From Laburnicola sp. R22_1 (taxonomy: Eukaryota > Ascomycota > Dothideomycetes > Pleosporales > Didymosphaeriaceae): 64,000 bases of DNA. The position numbers were made by a program, and so were the translations under genes. Location of the stretch: positions 2,914,001 to 2,978,000 of the forward strand of contig JACONQ010000006.1 of assembly GCA_014281115.1 (NCBI GenBank), read 5' to 3'. This document shows positions 12,878-25,268 of the stretch, piece by piece. The notes beneath the pieces were generated by a model that ran no database searches, had not been told where the DNA came from, and saw only the letters and a list, made by a program, of their open reading frames with translations. Positions within the stretch are counted from its first letter, which is position 1. Every line of letters begins with the position of its first letter.

Positions 12878-13979
12878 AGTTAGCTTATTAAATATTATTA
12901 ACCTCCTTTTTAGTTTAAGGTTAAAGTAAATTAAAATAAAAGGTTATTATATACTATATATAGTACCTAATTCTAATTAAAGACTAATCTTAAAAACTAC
13001 CTAATAATATAATAATAGTTTAAACTTAGTTATATCCTTTAATACCTATAAGCTTCTAGTCTTAATATAAGGTTTACTTATACTATATATAGCACACCTA
13101 GCTTATTACTACTACTATTATTAGTTATTTACGCTTATACTACTACGCGGCGTACTTATTTAAATAAGCTAACTTAATAGTAATAATAGTAATAATATCT
13201 AAAAGAATTTTACAAATCTATATAATACTTTTACTAAACTAGAGCTTATTAATAAAGACCTTATTATTCTCTTTTTACGTCCCCTACTAGAGGATTCTAG
13301 TACTAATAAGAAGTAATTATATCTACTAGAGTAGAAACATAGTTTTCTTAGTTTTTAAGAACTAGATAAGCTGCTTACCTAGCTAGTATATAAGGATTGC
13401 CTTCTAGATAGTTAGGTATACTAGTCTTCTATAGACAATTATCTTATTAATAGAATAGAACTTTAGTATTGGTATTATTTTAGTAGCAATAGCGCAAATC
13501 TTTAGCGTGTACTTTTTAGCAATAGTAAGTACTTCTTTAGAAATAATATTAACGCCTAGATAAATAGTAGAGTATAAAGAAATTTTAGAAATTTTATTAA
13601 AGATAACCATAATAGAGTAATAGAGTAATAGTGTATCTAGTATATACTACCCTTATTCTACTTATAAGAAATAGTATATACCTATTAATATAACTTATAT
13701 TATTTATAATAATTATAATAGTAGAGGATAGAAATAGATAACTATAGTATAGCAGCGCTAAAGCTCTTTTATTTCTCTTCTAAAGTTCTAGGTAGCCTCT
13801 TTATAAAAATTGCTTATAGAAGCCTCTACACTAAGACTTACTTAGCGAGTTTAAATACGCTTGTTTTATAAGCACCTTTTATGCTCTTTTTAATTACTAA
13901 GTAGGGGCTCTACTTTTTTTTTTTTAGAATAAAAGCCTTTATTATTCTACCCCTAGGGAGATAATTTAAAAATATATTT
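12878..13979. mobile_element. 1.1-kb insertion in Copia B flanked by 8-bp near-direct repeats
   Basis: Copia B is interrupted between aaagctat (12870-12877) and aaaactat (13980-13987). These match apart from one G/A transition and would fit an 8-bp hAT-type target duplication. No terminal inverted repeat or intact frame is visible. A stretch near 13,835-13,860 resembles one in the neighbouring 623-bp insert (cttagcgagtttaaat), so the two may be related. Confidence 0.5.
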
Positions 13980-14561
13980 AAAACTATTTAGATCTATATT
14001 TAGAAGATTAAAGGATATAATAATAAGAAATCTACATTATATAAAACAGAAGAGTAAATAAAAATAAAAAGAATAGTAATAATTAAATATTATACCTAAC
14101 TACTATTATCTATCCCTACTCTATAACTAGCAAATATATTTATAAGATAGAGCTAGAGAAGTATATAAAATAGTTTATTCTTAAAGATTAATACTATATA
14201 ATATACTAAGGCGAACTATAGGATATAGGCGTAGTAAGAATCTCTACTATTAGTAAAATATAGCTAGAGATATATATAAAAGAGAACTTCTATATAAAAA
14301 TTAATTAGACACCTAGTAATAATAATATTAGCTTTAGAGATTAGAATCTATAAGAATCTTTAGAAACTATATAAATTATAAATCTAATAGAAATAGTTAC
14401 TTACTATATTCTACATACTCTAATACTATTTCTACTATTACTTATAGACGCTAATAAGCTAGAAACCTACTTTAATAATATTTAAATATTATTATATAAA
14501 AGAATAGTATAACTATACGTATTATACGCAAATAGGAACATTTTTTCTTTAATATTAATAA

Positions 14562-14848
14562 TATTAAATAGACTCTATAGCTAGCTATATAGATATTAAA
14601 TTCTAATACTCTATACTAGTAAGTGTAGAGAGTGTATAAAGTAATTATATAAGAAAAGAAAATAATATAATAAAACTAACTTTTATATTAATTATATATA
14701 TCTAAAAGGGGTATAGATAGAAAAAGAAAATTCTATAATATATAGGTAATAGTATATAGACATTATATAATCTCTATATAATACTATTATATAATAATAT
14801 TAAAATCTTAACACTTTTAGGTACTCTTATCTATATAGTATATAAATA
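14562..14848 (-). repeat. 3' LTR of Copia D
   Basis: A 287-bp LTR begins on the + strand with tattaaatag, right after the target duplication aataa. It ends at tataaata, where the family-specific 3' region begins. It has the same length as the partner LTR at 30717-31003, with scattered transitions between them. Confidence 0.85.
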
Positions 14849-15071
14849 CTAGTAACTTTTTATTTTTAAAATTACTATTAGTAGTTTTTTTTTCTTTATA
14901 TAAACTATCTATCTACTAGTATTTACTCTATCTATATATTATTCCCTATCTATATATTTCTTAATCTTGCTAGCCTACTCTAATTAGTAAAAAGATTCTA
15001 TTAAGTAACTATTTATTATACTTTGCTACTATATATTAAGGGCATAATTAGTCCTATTACTAGTAAAGTAG

Positions 15072-15496
15072 TGTTAGGATTTAATATAACCTAGGGCGGG
15101 GCACTAGCACTTATAGCTACTAAAGCCTAGCGCACCTATAATAAAGACGTTACGTAACTTAGATTACAAATTCTAGGATTATTAGCGTCCTAGAGAGTCT
15201 TATTAGTTATAGAATTCTAAGATTCCTAGAACTAATAGAACTTATAGAATTCTAGAATATAGCTAAGTATATAGAAATATAAGTATCTTCCTTAATACTT
15301 ATATTTAACCCTATTATTAATCTATTATTTAAATTATAGACTTAGGTCTTTATTAATTTATTACTCTTATAATCTTTAATACTAATACCCCTTTAACTTA
15401 CGTAAGTAGTTAAGACCCCTTGCTCTTATTAAGACGCTCCTGCCTAAGAACTAACTCTTAATCCTTTAGGACTAGCTACCCTAATTAGTCTTAATA
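15072..15496 (+). repeat. 5' LTR of the Gypsy element
   Basis: A 425-bp LTR begins TGTTAGGATTTAAT and ends GTCTTAATA (ancestral TGTTA...TAACA). It matches 21599-22023 along its full length, mostly with transition differences, the 5' copy being the more AT-rich of the two. Confidence 0.93.
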
Positions 15497-17539
15497 TCTT
15501 AAACACTCTTAATATAAGCGACTTTAAGCACCTTACTCTACTAAATAATAACTATAATAAAACTAGCAAACTAGATCTATATAATAGCACCTAAGGTAAA
15601 CTAGAAGTATAGATTCTATAGCTTAACCTCTACTTCTATATTCTTAACTAAGGAAAGCCTAAATATAAGAAAATTTCTAATAAAGAGAAAGTTATCTTAC
15701 TGTCACGTATATATAAGGCCAAGCCGCTAATTAGATTTAACTACACCTAGGACTATACTTAGCTAGAGAGAATGTTAAAGGAGATAACACTAATTAAGTT
15801 ATTAAGAACGATGCTAACTTTAAGGTCTAACTCTAATAACTCTTTAGAATTGCTAATAAGGTACCCTTAGTAAAATAAGCTATACAAACCCTTAAGCAAA
15901 CCCACTCTACTACTAAGTATACTACTAAGTTTAAGCACTATATAACGCAAATTAAGTAGAAGGATAACGCTCTAATAGTTATATATAAGTAAGGATTAAA
16001 GCAATTTGTGCGCAAAGAGTTATTACGTAGCGAAGTGGCTATTAATTTCTTAGATAATCTATATAATAAATCTATTTAGATTAACGCAAACTAGTATAAA
16101 CTAAATTATAAGCTATAATATAACTCTTATATAATACTAAGCTATAGTAAAGTATCTATATACTATAGAATAGTACCCTAGCCACGTAAACGAGACCTAT
16201 ATAGCTATTAGCCTATAGAAGAAATTTAATATAGACGCACTATTAATAACTTAGAGAAAGAAAAGAATAAGGCGGCATATATATTAAACTATACATAATG
16301 CAATATACTACTAAATAACTAGAATAAGCGCACCTTTAGAGAATTCTGTAAGGGACACTAATCTAATAAAACTAAGATACGTACTTATTTTATATATAGT
16401 AAACTAGACTATATAGCTAGAAACTATAGATCTAAGAATAAGGTTATTAGATAGTTAAACGTACTATTTATTAAGAATGCAAAGGCAATTAATAAAGAAT
16501 AGTAGGTAGTAACTTTTATTAATAACCTTAGTATTAATAAAGTAGACTCTAAATAAGTAGACTTTCTAGACTTATAACTATATAAAGATGCTAAAGAAGA
16601 TTTGGATATAGAAGAGATTAAGCCAATTTAATAACTACTAATACTACACTCTTAGGCTAGACGCTATAAAGATAACTCTATATTACCTAACTATACACTA
16701 ATACCTAACTTAGTTAATAATATACTAAGCGTATAGGGTTTCTTAGAACCTTACTAACTAAGAAATAAAGATCTAGCATATAGAGTAATTTATTACACCT
16801 CTAGACGCGCCTTAATTATCTCTTAGGAAGATAGAAAATAGGCAGACTATAGATATAAGTACTAGCCTAAGGACAAAGTCTATACAAATAAGAAATCTAA
16901 ATATAAACTAAAGTATAATCTAGACTATTATAACTCTACGCATAGATTTCTTAGATAGAGATACTATAAGAAGAATTAGTGCACTATCTACTACTAAAGT
17001 AAGAAAAATAATAGTTTGTTTCTATAAGTTAAGCGATACTATTACTAGAAATAGTTTAACTACTCTATTACTTAGTGCAATATATACCTATAGGATAAGT
17101 AAATAATCTAGTATTTTCTATAACTTAATAATACTAAAAGCCAAATATACTTAATACTTATAAATAGAAAGTATATATAATTCTCTTAGCACACCTGCCT
17201 ATATACTAGATATAAGAGTTATTAAATAGAGAAAGAAGTAAATAGATTCGAATATAACCTAACTAAGTGGGCTATAGAAATTAAATTTAAACTAAGGCTA
17301 GAGAACTAACACGGTAAAGCTTCTAATAATAAATAGACCACAACGCTACTAAAGGAAGAAGATAGTATAGACGAAAGCAAGAAGTAATATTAAGTATAGA
17401 AGGCAGAAGGAAAATATAACTACCTTATTCTAAAGGCGCACGACAATTATAATATGTCTTTTTCAGACCTATGCTCTAGAGGGAAGAAGCCTTTATTAAA
17501 TTAAATGCCACAAATAGTTAGGCATTAATTAAGCTACTA

Positions 17540-20500
17540 GTTAGACTTAATAGAGTGTGTATAGAAACTTTACTAGATTTAGGTGCGTAGAAAGATTATA
17601 TCTCTTAAGCTTTTATAACTAGAGTAAAATTCTAATTATAAAGAAAAGAGAAGTTATATATACTTTATATTGCGAATAGAATGCCTATACTAGGAATACC
17701 TATAGTTAACTATAAGGTTAAAAGCTAATCTTAGCATAGAACAAAATAGACACACACTTATAGAAAGAATAACCCTAGATATACTTTATAAATTAAGCCA
17801 CAATATTATACTAGGAATGCCCTAGTTTAAGAAGAATAATTCTTAGATTAACTACAGAATAGAAAGAACATTCTTATAGCGTAGTAATAGTGTATTATAT
17901 ATAAAGCCCACGTATTAGTAGCGTTTAATAGTAGATCAGAGAGCTATTAATATTATAGTCTTATAACGAAAAGTTAATAAATATAAATTAATCTTAGTAG
18001 ACGCTAGTAGAAACTACTAGGTTATAAAACGCAAGACAATAGTAAAGAAAAATATAATCTATAGCATCTCTAATAAATATAAAGAATAGAGTTATTTGTT
18101 TTAGGAAGAGGAAGAAAAAGCTAACCTACCTAAGTATTAATCCTAGGATTATATAATTAATCTAGAAGAGGAAAAAAGCCATTCTTTAGACCACTTTACA
18201 GCAAATTAGAAAAAGAACTCTAATAAGAAAAGGAATTTATTAAGAAGAACCTTAATAGAAAATATATTAGACTATCTAAATTACTAGTAGCGAGCCTATT
18301 AATGTTTATACCTAAGAAGAACAAAGAGCCTTAACCCTATATAGACTACTAAAAACTTAATAATATAATAATTAAGAATTAATACCTATTACTAAATATC
18401 GCAGAGCTTTAAGACTAACTCTTAAGAGCTAAAATCTTAATAGTGATAGATTTACGCGACAGATACCACTTTATATAAATAAAGAAAGGTAAAGAATACA
18501 AGATAGTATTTAGAACACGCTATAGACTATTTAAATATACAGTTATGCCTTTTAGACTTACTAACGTACTAGCAACCATTTAGGTACTTGTTAATAATAA
18601 ACTACACAACTACCAAGACATATTTATTATTATATATATAGATAATATCCTTATCTACTCTAAAAACAAATTAGATTATATTAAATATATGCAAACAGTG
18701 CTAAGAGTATTAAATAGAGTATATTTATAAATTAAGCTATAGAAGTATAAGTTTTATATATAGAAACTTAAATTCCTAGGATATATTATTAGCACAATAG
18801 AAATTAGTATAGGATCCTATAAGATTAAATGTATTAAAGATTGGCCATAACTAAGGACAGCTAAAAATATCTAAGAATTCTTAGAATTCTATAAATTTAA
18901 CTAACAATTTATTAAAGGATACGCTAAGGTAATAATATCTTTAATAAATTTTACTAAAAAGAATTCGCCTTTTATATAGATAGAAAAATACAATATAGCG
19001 TTTTAATAATTAAAGATAGTATGTATTAAGTTGCTAGTTCTTATCTACTTTTAGAATAAAGAATCTCTATAAATTAAAATAGACGTAAGCGACCTCGCGT
19101 TAGGCGCCTACGCAAAATAGGAGAAGAATAGGAAATAGCACCCTATTATATACTATTTACAAAAGTTTAATAACACTAAAATATAATATAATGTCTATAA
19201 TAAAGAACTTTACGCTATTATAAAGATACTTAAGTATTAGAGAATCTATACGCATAGTTATTTAGATCTTATAATTTTTACTAACTATAAGAACCATATA
19301 CAATTTATAATAACTAAGAAACTAACACTATAATAAGCTTAATAGGCAGAAGTGCTAGGATAGTATAAATTTAAGATTATGTATACCCTAGGTAAGAAAA
19401 ATAGAAGAGCTAACGCTCTTAGCTAATAAAGCGATCTCGCAGAAGAAAAGACAAAGATATACTCTGCGATACTTTAATAAAACTAAGATAGATTACTTAA
19501 ACCTATAGTAGAACTTAACTAACTTCTAGTTATTACTAGAGACGTACCTAAGAAACAATAGACTAAGATTATCTAATAATATCATAATAACCCTATATAT
19601 AGACACCTAGATATTAAGAAGATAATAAAATTTATCTAAAGAAATTACTCCTTTAAAGAAATTAAAAACGTAGTAATAGGGTATATTCGCAAGTGTATAA
19701 ACTATTAATAAAATAAGCACACTATATATTTTAAGTATAAAGAAATATAAGCTATTAAAATACTAATAGCACTATAGAAAGATATTACTATAGATTTTAT
19801 TATAGGAATACTAAAATCTAAGGATCTAGTAATAGGAGTTATATATAATTTAATATTAGTAATAGTCTACTAACTAACTAAGCATATTAAACTTATACCT
19901 TATAAAAAAATAATATGTAAGACTGCCGCATGGCTGTATAGTCGGTCCTTAGTCACATGACTTCGGCCGGAATAACCTTATGCCTAGCCTCACCCGTACA
20001 CCTTCAGGCCCTCGGTCCTCCATAGTAATGAGACACCTCTTTTCTCATGGTTAACCCATATTACTATGAATTACTGTGATCTCCACTATCTGACATAATA
20101 ATAGTAAAGGAGATTATATTCCTTATTCTAAATAGACGTATTAGATATTACAGAATTTCAAAGATAATTATTAGTAATAGAGACAAGCTCTTTACCTTAA
20201 ATTACTAGATAACGCTTATAGCACTTATTAGAACAAAATAAAAGCTATTAATAGCTTATTATCTATAGATAGATAGATAGATAGAACGTATAAACTAGAC
20301 TATAAAAATATACCTATGTATCTACTATAATAACTAGAAGAATAACTAGGTTTTATTACTACTAATTATATAGTTAGTATATAATAATAAGGTTTTAGTA
20401 GCTATAGAATGCACACTATTTTACGTAAACTATAGAAGATATTTATATCTCTTTAATTAAATATTTTCTATAATAATTAAAGCGGATAAAGCCATTAGTC

Positions 20501-20990
20501 TAGTAGAAAAAATAAATAAAGTATATAAATAACTCTAAGAAAATCTTAAGAAGGCTTAATAGTAATTAATTTTATACGTAAACTAAAAATAAAAAATAGC
20601 ACCTTAGCTAAAGAAGGGGGATAAAGTATACCTACTTACGAAAAATCTTTAAACCTAAAATAAGAAGTATAAGAAACTAAATTATATTAAGATTAGACTA
20701 TTTTTTATTTCTAAATAAATATTACTGGTTAATTACAAACTAGAACTACTACCTAACACTAGAATACACCCTATATTCTACATAGACTAATTAGAACCTA
20801 TAGACTCTAAGACACTAGTTTAAACCACCTTTTATTACTAAGCTAAAAAAGAAAATAAATTTAAAGTTAAAATAATTCTAAACTACACAGATTAGCCACG
20901 TATATACCTTATTAAGTGGAAGGGATACCTATATAGCGAAAATACATAGAAACCTAAGAAGCACTTATAAAACTGTAAGGAAAAGTTATA
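17540..20990 (+). pseudogene. Gypsy pol remnant: protease, RT, RNase H, integrase, chromodomain
   Basis: The coding order is Ty3/Gypsy (RT before integrase). Readable islands include KGKEYKIVFRTRYRLFKYTV in the RT (about 18,485-18,545), FLGYIIS near 18,775 and HPIIYYLQKFNN in RNase H near 19,140. The zinc-binding N-terminus of integrase is near 19,600. A chromodomain island follows near 20,910. A chromodomain at the end of integrase is the hallmark of chromoviruses, which target heterochromatin. Many TAA/TAG codons make it inactive. Confidence 0.85.
19916..20095. repeat. 180-bp solo LTR, apparently free of RIP damage, inside the Gypsy element
   Basis: The segment begins TGTAAGACTGCCGC and ends ATCTGACA (TG...CA, with near-inverted ends TGTAAGA and TCTGACA). 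It is flanked by taata on both sides (19911-19915 and 20096-20100). Its composition is balanced, with intact CpG and CpA steps, in strong contrast to the Gypsy integrase sequence around it. It is best read as a solo LTR, or a short non-autonomous LTR element, inserted after the Gypsy was degraded. Orientation is unknown. Confidence 0.8.
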
Positions 20991-21598
20991 GTAGTATTAG
21001 CGAACTACTACGTAGCTAATAAAGACGAAGGCTTAGCCTAGATTATAGACTAATTAATTATCTCTACACCTAAAGTAATATTAGAATTAACTAAGACCGC
21101 TGCCTACGTAAGCTCTTTATAAGTCTCTAACACCTCTAACTTATCTATTATAGATATACTACAATTAAATAACTCTTATTTCTTCTAATATAATTTCTTA
21201 TATTAATTGCGCAAGCGCGCTATCTTTTCTTATACTAGACGCGTACAAAGAAGTGCTAAATAAGCAAGCTTCTCCTTAATATAAAGCTTTGCCTCCTCTT
21301 TAGCCTCTAGCTTTTCTAATCTTTCTATCTCTACATTTATTTTTAAATAGTCTAGCAATAAAATTTTCTCTAGCTTATACTTTTAATTGCTATACTATAT
21401 ATAGTTTATACACTTTAAGTATAAGAATAATAATTAATAGGATAGTATTTTCTTTATATAATGGGTACACGTAAATATAATAAAGACGCAGTCTTATTTA
21501 AGGTAATTAGCTTAGGAGTAATAATAATAGGCGGATTAAGAAAGTGACTTTATGGGTAGTTAACTTATAAGAATATTAAGTCTAGAGGAGGGAGCTAA

Positions 21599-22023
21599 TA
21601 TTAGGATCTAATATAATCTAGCGCGGAGCACCGGCACTTATAGCCACTAAAGTCTAGCGCGTCTATAATAAAGATATTACGTAACTTAGATTACGGGTCC
21701 TAGAATTATTAGCGTCCTGGAGAGTCTTATTAGTTATAAGATTCTAGGATTCCTAGAACTAATAGAACTTATAAGATTCTAGAACATAGCTAAGTATATA
21801 GGAATATATGTATCTTCTTTAATACTTATATTTAATTCTATTATTAATCTATTATTTAGATTATAGACTTAGGGCTTTATTAATTAATTACTCTTATAAT
21901 CTTTAACACTAACTCCCCTTTAACTCACGTAAGTAGTTAAGACCCCTTGCCCTTATTAAGACGCTCCTGCCTGAGAACTAACCCTTAACTCTTTAGGACT
22001 AGCTACTCCGATCGGTCTTAATA
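21599..22023 (+). repeat. 3' LTR of the Gypsy element
   Basis: A 425-bp LTR begins TATTAGGATCTAAT (TG changed to TA) and ends CGGTCTTAATA, directly before the target duplication agtag. It keeps more G and C than the 5' LTR. Confidence 0.93.
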
Positions 22024-24228
22024 AGTAGCTATTTAGCTAATAGCAGTTAAGGGTAAGATTATATAGTTACTATAGTAATAATATATTATTTATATAGTCC
22101 TTTTACTTAGTTTATTTCTTATATAATAAATACACCTATTTATCTTATTTATTTAGGTAGTAATATTAGATAAGTATATAATATTAGATAAGAAAAAGAC
22201 AAACACTAATAAGGAGTAGAAATTAAGGCTTTACATAAAAGAAAGAGATATATAAGATAGGCTTTTCTTTTTATTCTATTCTCTTTTATTCTTTACTTTA
22301 AATATCTCTCTATATATATTTCTTCTCTCTAGCTACTTTTTCTTTTTATTAACCTAATTCTCTATTTTATATAGTGCTAAACTATATCCTGTATTATATA
22401 ATATTTTATCTTTGTAAAATACTAACTTAGTATAGATAATAGTGCTTATACTAGTAGGTCTTAACTAGCTAGGCCTTCCTAGCTTTAATATTAATAGAGT
22501 AGCTTTTTTAGATAAAATAATATATATTACACTTCTAATTAGGTTTTAGACAAACTATATATTTATTTAAGACATTTCTATTAATATAAGTTTCTCTATT
22601 ATTTACTTTTATCTAGATATTAACTATAAAAAGAGGCTAAGAAGTTATATACTATATATCTACCTTTATTTAATATTAATATTATTCTTATAGCTAGTAT
22701 AGACTTATATCTATAAGTTGCTAAGCTTATTTAGCGCAAAGGCTACTTTTACGCGCTTCTTATCTAGTTGCGTAGTGTTCTTAGAGGTATTATATATACT
22801 TATTACTATAGTAATAACTCTAGCTATAAGCCCTTTACTAAATATTATATTGTAGTAAACTTCTAGATAGAATTATATAGTTCTTACGTATAATAAAGCT
22901 AGAGTACTAGATATAATTATTATATAGAATAAGGCTAGATAGTATAGTAGAGACTTCTAAATATTGTCTATAAGTACTAAAATAAAAAAACTTCTCTCTA
23001 AATAAATATATACTATGTCTCTTCTCTTTCTATACAAATAATAAGATAGAAAAAAGTGTATTTTTAAGTACTATGTGTGTGTAAAAGAATTAAATAAATA
23101 TATTATATAAATAAAAATAATAAAGAATAGTGCTATATAAAGGCTAGAAAGAGCTTATGTAGGCAGGCTTAAGGCAATCTACTAATACTTTAATAGTAAT
23201 TATTAAGGTATTACTAGAGATTAAGAATTCTAGAGTCTAGTTCAGGGCCTTCTTTATATAGGTATTAGTAGGGTTATCCTTTCTATTAATCTATCTAATT
23301 TTAGAAATCTTATAGTGCTTATATAATTTGTAAAGTAATATAATATTAATTATAAGGCGCTTCTTATTTATAGTTCCTAGGTGTATAAAATAATTATAGA
23401 GAGAGTTTAAATCTATATAAATAACTATAGAAATTAGTAGTAGACTAAGTATACGTATAATTTTTTAAAGGGTTATACTAATAGTAATAGTATTATTAAA
23501 CCCTTCTACTATACTATATAGCTTACTAGAAAGAACGCTTCTTATTACTCTTTTATACTTAATTAAATTCTAGTATATAATATTTACTAGAATCTTAAAG
23601 TTATTACTATTACCTATATAATACTTATTACCTAGAGCGATTAGAAATTCTATTTATAAGCATAGGTTCTTATTATTAGTAAATAAGCTATTAGTAAAGA
23701 TAAATAGCTTTGCGTAATAAAGATTTAATAGTATAAAGGTAAGTCTACGCTTACAATTACTAATCTACTATTAAATTTATATATTTAATATCTTAATATT
23801 TTTATATAAGAGTAATATAGTCTAGGTAGTAATAGATAAATTAAATATAGCTTCTAGCTAGTATATAGATATAATATAGGCACCTCTTACACACTGCTTT
23901 GTATATCTCTAAGTAGTATTTTTATTTTTAGAATTAATTATACAAAGGCCTTTTCCTTAATCTTTTTATATAATAACTATAGTATTATATATAAGCTAAA
24001 TTCTTTTACTATTAAACTTAATAGGCTAATTCTTAGTAAGGATAGTCTTATCCTTTATATAAAAGGCTACTTTTTTAGCTCTTCTTTTTCTCTTTATATA
24101 ACGTTCTTATTAATAATACTAAGGGTATTATTTATCTATAGACGAGTAATCCTAAAAGTATACTTCTCTTTATTAGTAATAAGTAGATATAAGTTATATA
24201 ATAAAGTCTTTATACTAAGTTTCTCTTT
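22024..24228 (-). pseudogene. Copia D 3' part: RT end, RNase H and long 3' region
   Basis: The reverse complement follows copy A from about A-4160 (late RT) through RNase H (about 23,160-24,000 here) to about A-7700, where the Gypsy insertion lies. It lacks the mariner of copy A, so it serves as the empty-site reference. All frames are closed. Confidence 0.75.
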
Positions 24229-24407
24229 AATAGAAATTACGACTATAGATATTAGATAGTAATATAATAATTTATTGTTTATATCTCTTTATAAATACTA
24301 GCAATTACCCTTAGGTTACTTCGCGTCGTGTTACCGTACGCACGCTTCTTTTATCCCTTTTATTATCTGTCTTTTTAAAGGACTTAGTTAAAGGACTTAG
24401 TTTTCGA

Positions 24408-24464
<57 letters not shown>

Positions 24465-25268
24465 TAGTAGTAGTAGTAGCGTTTTATTAGCGTTATTATT
24501 ATTATTAGTCTACTAGTAGAGATATATCTATATAGTATTATAAATTATAAGTAGGTAGAGGTACTAGTGTGTATAGTTCTTATTATTATTCTCTTTAATA
24601 GTAGTTAACTACGTATAGGTAGTAAGATTATAGTTATAGTTATTTTAAAGATGCTTTTTAGTAGGTAAAGGTTTTAGAGCTCTACTATATACGCTATATA
24701 TGCTAGACTATTATATAATTACTTATATAGTAGCTATAGGCTAACTTTCTTAAGCTAGATAATCTAGAAATCAATCCACACCAAGTGTAGGTCTAGTAGG
24801 CCTCTTAGATGCTATATACCTAACTCTTTAAATATATCTCTTAGCCTTTTAGTATATAATAGAATTATAGCTTTATTAACTTATATATACACTTTAATAA
24901 GTTCTCTAAGCGTACGAATAAGTTACGTTAGTTAGTTTAGCTATAGTATTGCGTTTAATATAGTAGTAGGAGAAGAAGGCAGAAAATAAGGTAAGTAAGC
25001 AGTATTGCTAAGAAGTATTTTAATCTATTATATAGGCTTGCGAAGAGCTAGTTAATAATTAATAGTTCTGTTTATAGTAACGCGTTATATATACTTATAG
25101 CATATAAGTATAAAGTAGTTACTAATATATATATATAGGTATAGTGCATTTAACTAATATAATTAATATTATATAACTTATTACATAACTAATAACTAAG
25201 CGTATACGCTTACTATGGCTAGCTAACGTTCCTTATAGTAAAAATAGCTAAAGAAAAAAATATAACAC
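24229..25268 (+). repeat. 1-kb A-tailed repeat Z, copy 1 (possible non-LTR retroelement)
   Basis: This 1,040-bp unit recurs inverted at 28443-29502. It ends with an A-rich tail (aaagaaaaaaa, about 25,251-25,260) and is bordered by target duplications of about 13-16 bp. In copy 1 these are split between the two Z copies because of an inversion. The tail and long variable duplications suggest target-primed insertion of a non-LTR element, but no reverse transcriptase is recognisable. It contains a (TTA)n microsatellite. All frames are closed. Confidence 0.6.
24403..24463. repeat. (TTA)n microsatellite in repeat Z copy 1
   Basis: About 20 uninterrupted TTA units are followed by a short run of TAG units. 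The corresponding tract in copy 2 (29191-29315) is about twice as long, so the two copies have drifted by repeat slippage. Confidence 0.9.

Larger units (their letters stand above)
11185..14561 (+). mobile_element. Copia copy B, left part (gag to before integrase), 5' truncated
   Basis: It aligns with copy A from about A-865 onward (gag, zinc-knuckle relic near 12,750-12,790, protease region) and stops at the integrase boundary, where copy D is inserted. The element resumes at 31009. It lacks leader and 5' LTR at this end. Two foreign segments interrupt it (11459-12081 and 12878-13979). All frames are broken. Confidence 0.75.
15072..22023 (+). mobile_element. Ty3/Gypsy chromovirus-type LTR retrotransposon, degenerate, full length
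   Basis: The element is 6,952 bp, with two LTRs of identical length and the 5-bp duplication agtag on both sides (15067-15071 and 22024-22028). Joining the flanks restores the Copia sequence seen in copy A (reverse strand near 7,700), which proves insertion into Copia D. Internal remnants in order are: an aspartic-protease relic near 17,540-17,620; reverse transcriptase with YIDNILIYS (ancestral YIDD) near 18,640; RNase H around 19,080-19,400; integrase around 19,560-19,910 and on from 20,100; and a C-terminal chromodomain relic (LIKWKGYLYSENT) near 20,910-20,950. Stops are frequent throughout. A 180-bp solo LTR interrupts it. Confidence 0.92.

Noticed and set aside
13404..13610. 68-codon frame on the - strand in the isochore
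   Set aside because: It lies in a degenerate insertion in Copia B, has no recognisable domain and is the kind of frame expected by chance in AT-rich DNA.
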